From the NCBI GenBank assembly GCA_030141605.1, contig JAQGDQ010001605.1, forward strand, positions 12,501 to 32,740: a stretch of DNA of 20,240 bases, read 5' to 3'. The translations under genes were made by a program, and so were the position numbers. The notes under the pieces were generated by a model. The model had not been told where the DNA came from. It searched no databases and was given only the letters and a program-made list of their open reading frames with translations. This document shows, one piece after another, positions 18,018-20,240 of this stretch. The stretch comes from Tubiluchus corallicola (lineage: Eukaryota; Priapulida; Priapulimorpha; Priapulimorphida; Tubiluchidae). Every line of letters starts with the position of its first letter. Within the stretch, counting starts at the first letter, position 1.

Positions 18018-18326
18018 GAATAGTATAGTAGAATAATCTTCTAACCTTGTAGAAGTTTCGAGAACTTTCTATTTCTAGATTGTTCTTTTGCACTGACATA
18101 TAAGGCGGAGCTGGCCGCTGACGTTTATTCTCTCCCATTCTCTTGTATCTTCGTATTCTCAGATACGCTTTCTCGCTTTCACGTTTCCAGATTATCACAT
18201 TTACTGCAAACATTTCGCGTTCCTTCATACTTTTATGTTGTAGAATTGTCGCATAATAAACTAGTTTAATTTGACGACGTGTTTTCTGGTTTTCTCTACG
18301 AGCCTTCAGAGAGAAACAAAACACGA
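18018..18326 (+). repeat. Heat-shock-module family, copy 3 (promoter plus leader)
   Basis: This is the plus-strand counterpart of 1186-1530, with near-identical sequence from the TATA region through the leader to AGAGAAACAAAACACGAC. It carries an extra GGGAGAGAAT relative to copy 2 near 18130. The flanks on both sides are unrelated to those of copy 2. ACTAGCT lies on each side (about 17984 and 18328), but the match is too short to claim as a target duplication. The open frame on the opposite strand comes from the repeat and is not a gene. No chaperone coding sequence follows downstream. Confidence 0.87.
18052..18105 (+). promoter_or_regulatory. Heat-shock-type promoter of copy 3 (HSE and TATA)
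   Basis: GAAgtTTCgaGAActTTC at 18052-18069 is a perfect four-unit HSF-binding element. TTCtaGATtgTTC (18073-18085) adds a second, imperfect set one base out of phase. CATATAAGG at 18097-18105 lies 28 bp downstream of the perfect element. This spacing fits known hsp70 promoters and predicts a start near 18128 and a leader of about 190 nt. Function is inferred; the motifs are seen directly. Confidence 0.65.
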
Positions 18327-19213
18327 CACTAGCTACTGTAACAACTACTGGTTATCTGTTATTTGATATACTAATTAATAATAACATAGAAGTCCTACTA
18401 GTAATACTTGATATGGGTCAGTTAGTAGTATACAGTTAGTCTTCTTCAAAAGTTACTTGAAACTGAAGTCGTCATATATTCACTGCCTTGACATGGAAGG
18501 AAAGTACAGTTAATGATACTAATCTCATCCTTTATACAGAAATGCGTTTTTGTTACAGTTTCAGATGAACAATATTGCCTATAACATTAAATTCTTAGCT
18601 AGAAAGACAATAGATTTTTATTAATTTTATCATGCTATTAATCTAACTTAATCTAACTAGTAATATTTCTCGTATATCATTAGAACTACGTGTACTATGT
18701 TTAATGACAATTTTCCTTATTTACAAGTAGCTAAGTGAAAATTTATAAGCAAATGGATTAATAATGAAGTGAACTTTAATTAGTTATTCTATTCTGATAT
18801 TTTTAATAGTCTTATAATAGCTATAGTGGCCACTAATGTATTATGCTATAATTTTATGATAAATTGGGGTAGCAGAATCGATTCGCTGCCCTTTTTTGTG
18901 CACCACTAGCACGAAGTCGTCCCCATTTGTTGCATTATGTGCTTCAGAGAAGAAAAAATAAATTGTTTATGTCATATAAAAAAAGCCAAAGTGCATCGCT
19001 CGCTACGAACCTCTCACGCATTCTCTAGTATAGGGCGGCAAATTGCTATTTAATGACAGCAATTCCCTCAAATTCCCGTCTCTCGACAACATTCGGTGCG
19101 ATTAAAGTAATTTATGCGAAATAAATCAAGAAAATTGTAAATTAATGCCGATTGAGAAGCTGAATTGAATCTTCTGCTTTTCACACTGTATTCGGGAATT
19201 ACGGCGCGGGAAG
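18327..19213. other. Intergenic; hairpin followed by T6 at 18867-18897
   Basis: GGGTAGCAGAATC (18867-18879) and GATTCGCTGCCC (18880-18891) form an imperfect near-palindrome centred on ATCGAT and followed by six T. Nothing else was recognised downstream of module copy 3. Confidence 0.5.
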
Positions 19214-19578
<365 letters not shown>

Positions 19579-20240
19579 AGAAGATGGAAGGACGAGTGTG
19601 AGGTGGACAGTACAGAAGAGGGTGGGAAAATACACGAAGTTTCATCCATGATATAGAAAATATATGCTTACGGCTCAAGACAGCTATGTTTCCTCAAAAA
19701 TGGCAGCTTGCTGTGCCATCACAGTTTCGAATAAATAATAGGTGATTGAAACAGCACACAAAACGAAGCTAATTAACAAACGTACACACAGAATAATTCA
19801 ATTCTCTTTACCAACACAGTTATGAATAAAAATTCCACTATATAGATAAACAATTCATAATGTATAAGCTAACCAAAACACAATACTTGAAATATATCTA
19901 CTAACATTTTCATTAACTGAAAAGAAAAAAACCTGCTGTGAAGATATATCCCCTTCCTACGCAGTAATGAATAAATTTTAGTAAGAAAACTAATGAAATA
20001 CTAATACTTACAGATAGCCGCTTGCGCCTGCTGAAAGAAATCCTATCTTCGAGTTTATAGCCTAATAATCATGTCGGCATAATAGCGAGTTTAACGGCAA
20101 AATCTCAGCGTGCGGCAGTAATAACGTGAGCAGATTCTGAAAGCTGAATGATATGATGACGCATGCGCAGTAGCGATTATCGTTTCTCCAGTGACTTTGT
20201 AAATTCCGAATAGCGCAAATTTAAAGAATAATAATTATTC
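19579..20240. other. Intergenic to window end; NRF-1-like motif near 20160
   Basis: AT-rich DNA gives way to a slightly GC-richer stretch from about 20010. CGCATGCGCAGT at about 20160 resembles the NRF-1/Erect-wing palindrome and matches the string at about 5098. A promoter off the right edge is possible but not shown. Confidence 0.4.

Noticed and set aside
17965-18324. 119-codon minus-strand frame similar to the 87-codon frame at 1189-1452
   Set aside because: The shared peptide results from DNA homology of the promoter/leader repeat. The frame runs antisense through the TATA box and heat shock element, and the copies diverge by indels that are not multiples of three.
1186-18326. Copies 2 and 3 as terminal inverted repeats of one 17-kb transposon such as a Polinton
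   Set aside because: They are inverted and near the window ends, but the interior lacks any polymerase, integrase or capsid coding sequence, and each copy has promoter structure. No target duplication was found.

Overview
This is a non-coding, repeat-dense stretch of a eukaryotic nuclear genome, almost certainly an invertebrate and most likely an insect. The evidence for that is an AT-rich background, very long (GA)n, (CT)n and (GAT)n microsatellites, animal-type mobile element relics, and no long non-repetitive open frame. I find no intact protein-coding gene and no tRNA or rRNA. The longest open frames are artefacts of low-complexity or tandem repeats.

Layout, left to right. 1-188: tandem copy of an untranslated-region-like repeat, running off the left edge. 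1186-1530: a related copy carrying a heat-shock-type promoter that faces left. 1930-2070: first copy of an anonymous dispersed repeat. 2209-2525: two possible hAT-type ends. 3405-3735: an anonymous GC-richer block. 3872-4458: decayed 3' end of a non-LTR retrotransposon with a (GAC)n tail. 5421-5805: seven 55-bp satellite units. 5908-6682: about 35 units of a 22-bp minisatellite. 7441-7930: (CT)n tract. 9465-9805: a complete hAT-type MITE with an 8-bp target duplication. 10382-10541: second copy of the dispersed repeat. 11326-11780: (GTA/GCA)n block with 81-bp higher-order units. 12989-13127: possible LINE 3' tail. 15028-15218: a foldback element between 12-bp direct repeats. 15626-15876: 117-bp tandem repeat. 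16729-16819 and 17305-17607: trinucleotide tracts. 18018-18326: third copy of the heat-shock module, facing right. 19214-19578: (GA)n tract.

The most notable signal is the module at 1186-1530 and 18018-18326. Each copy has a perfect four-unit heat shock element (alternating GAA/TTC), then a TATA box at a promoter-like distance, then about 190 nt of shared leader-like sequence with no heat-shock protein coding region after it. A leader-only version is tandemly repeated at the left edge with splice-site-like ends. A second signal is the 55-bp satellite, where six of seven units carry AGGTGGCGC, the core of the insect CTCF motif, all in one orientation. Both functional readings are inferences from motif content; the repeat structures themselves are directly visible.
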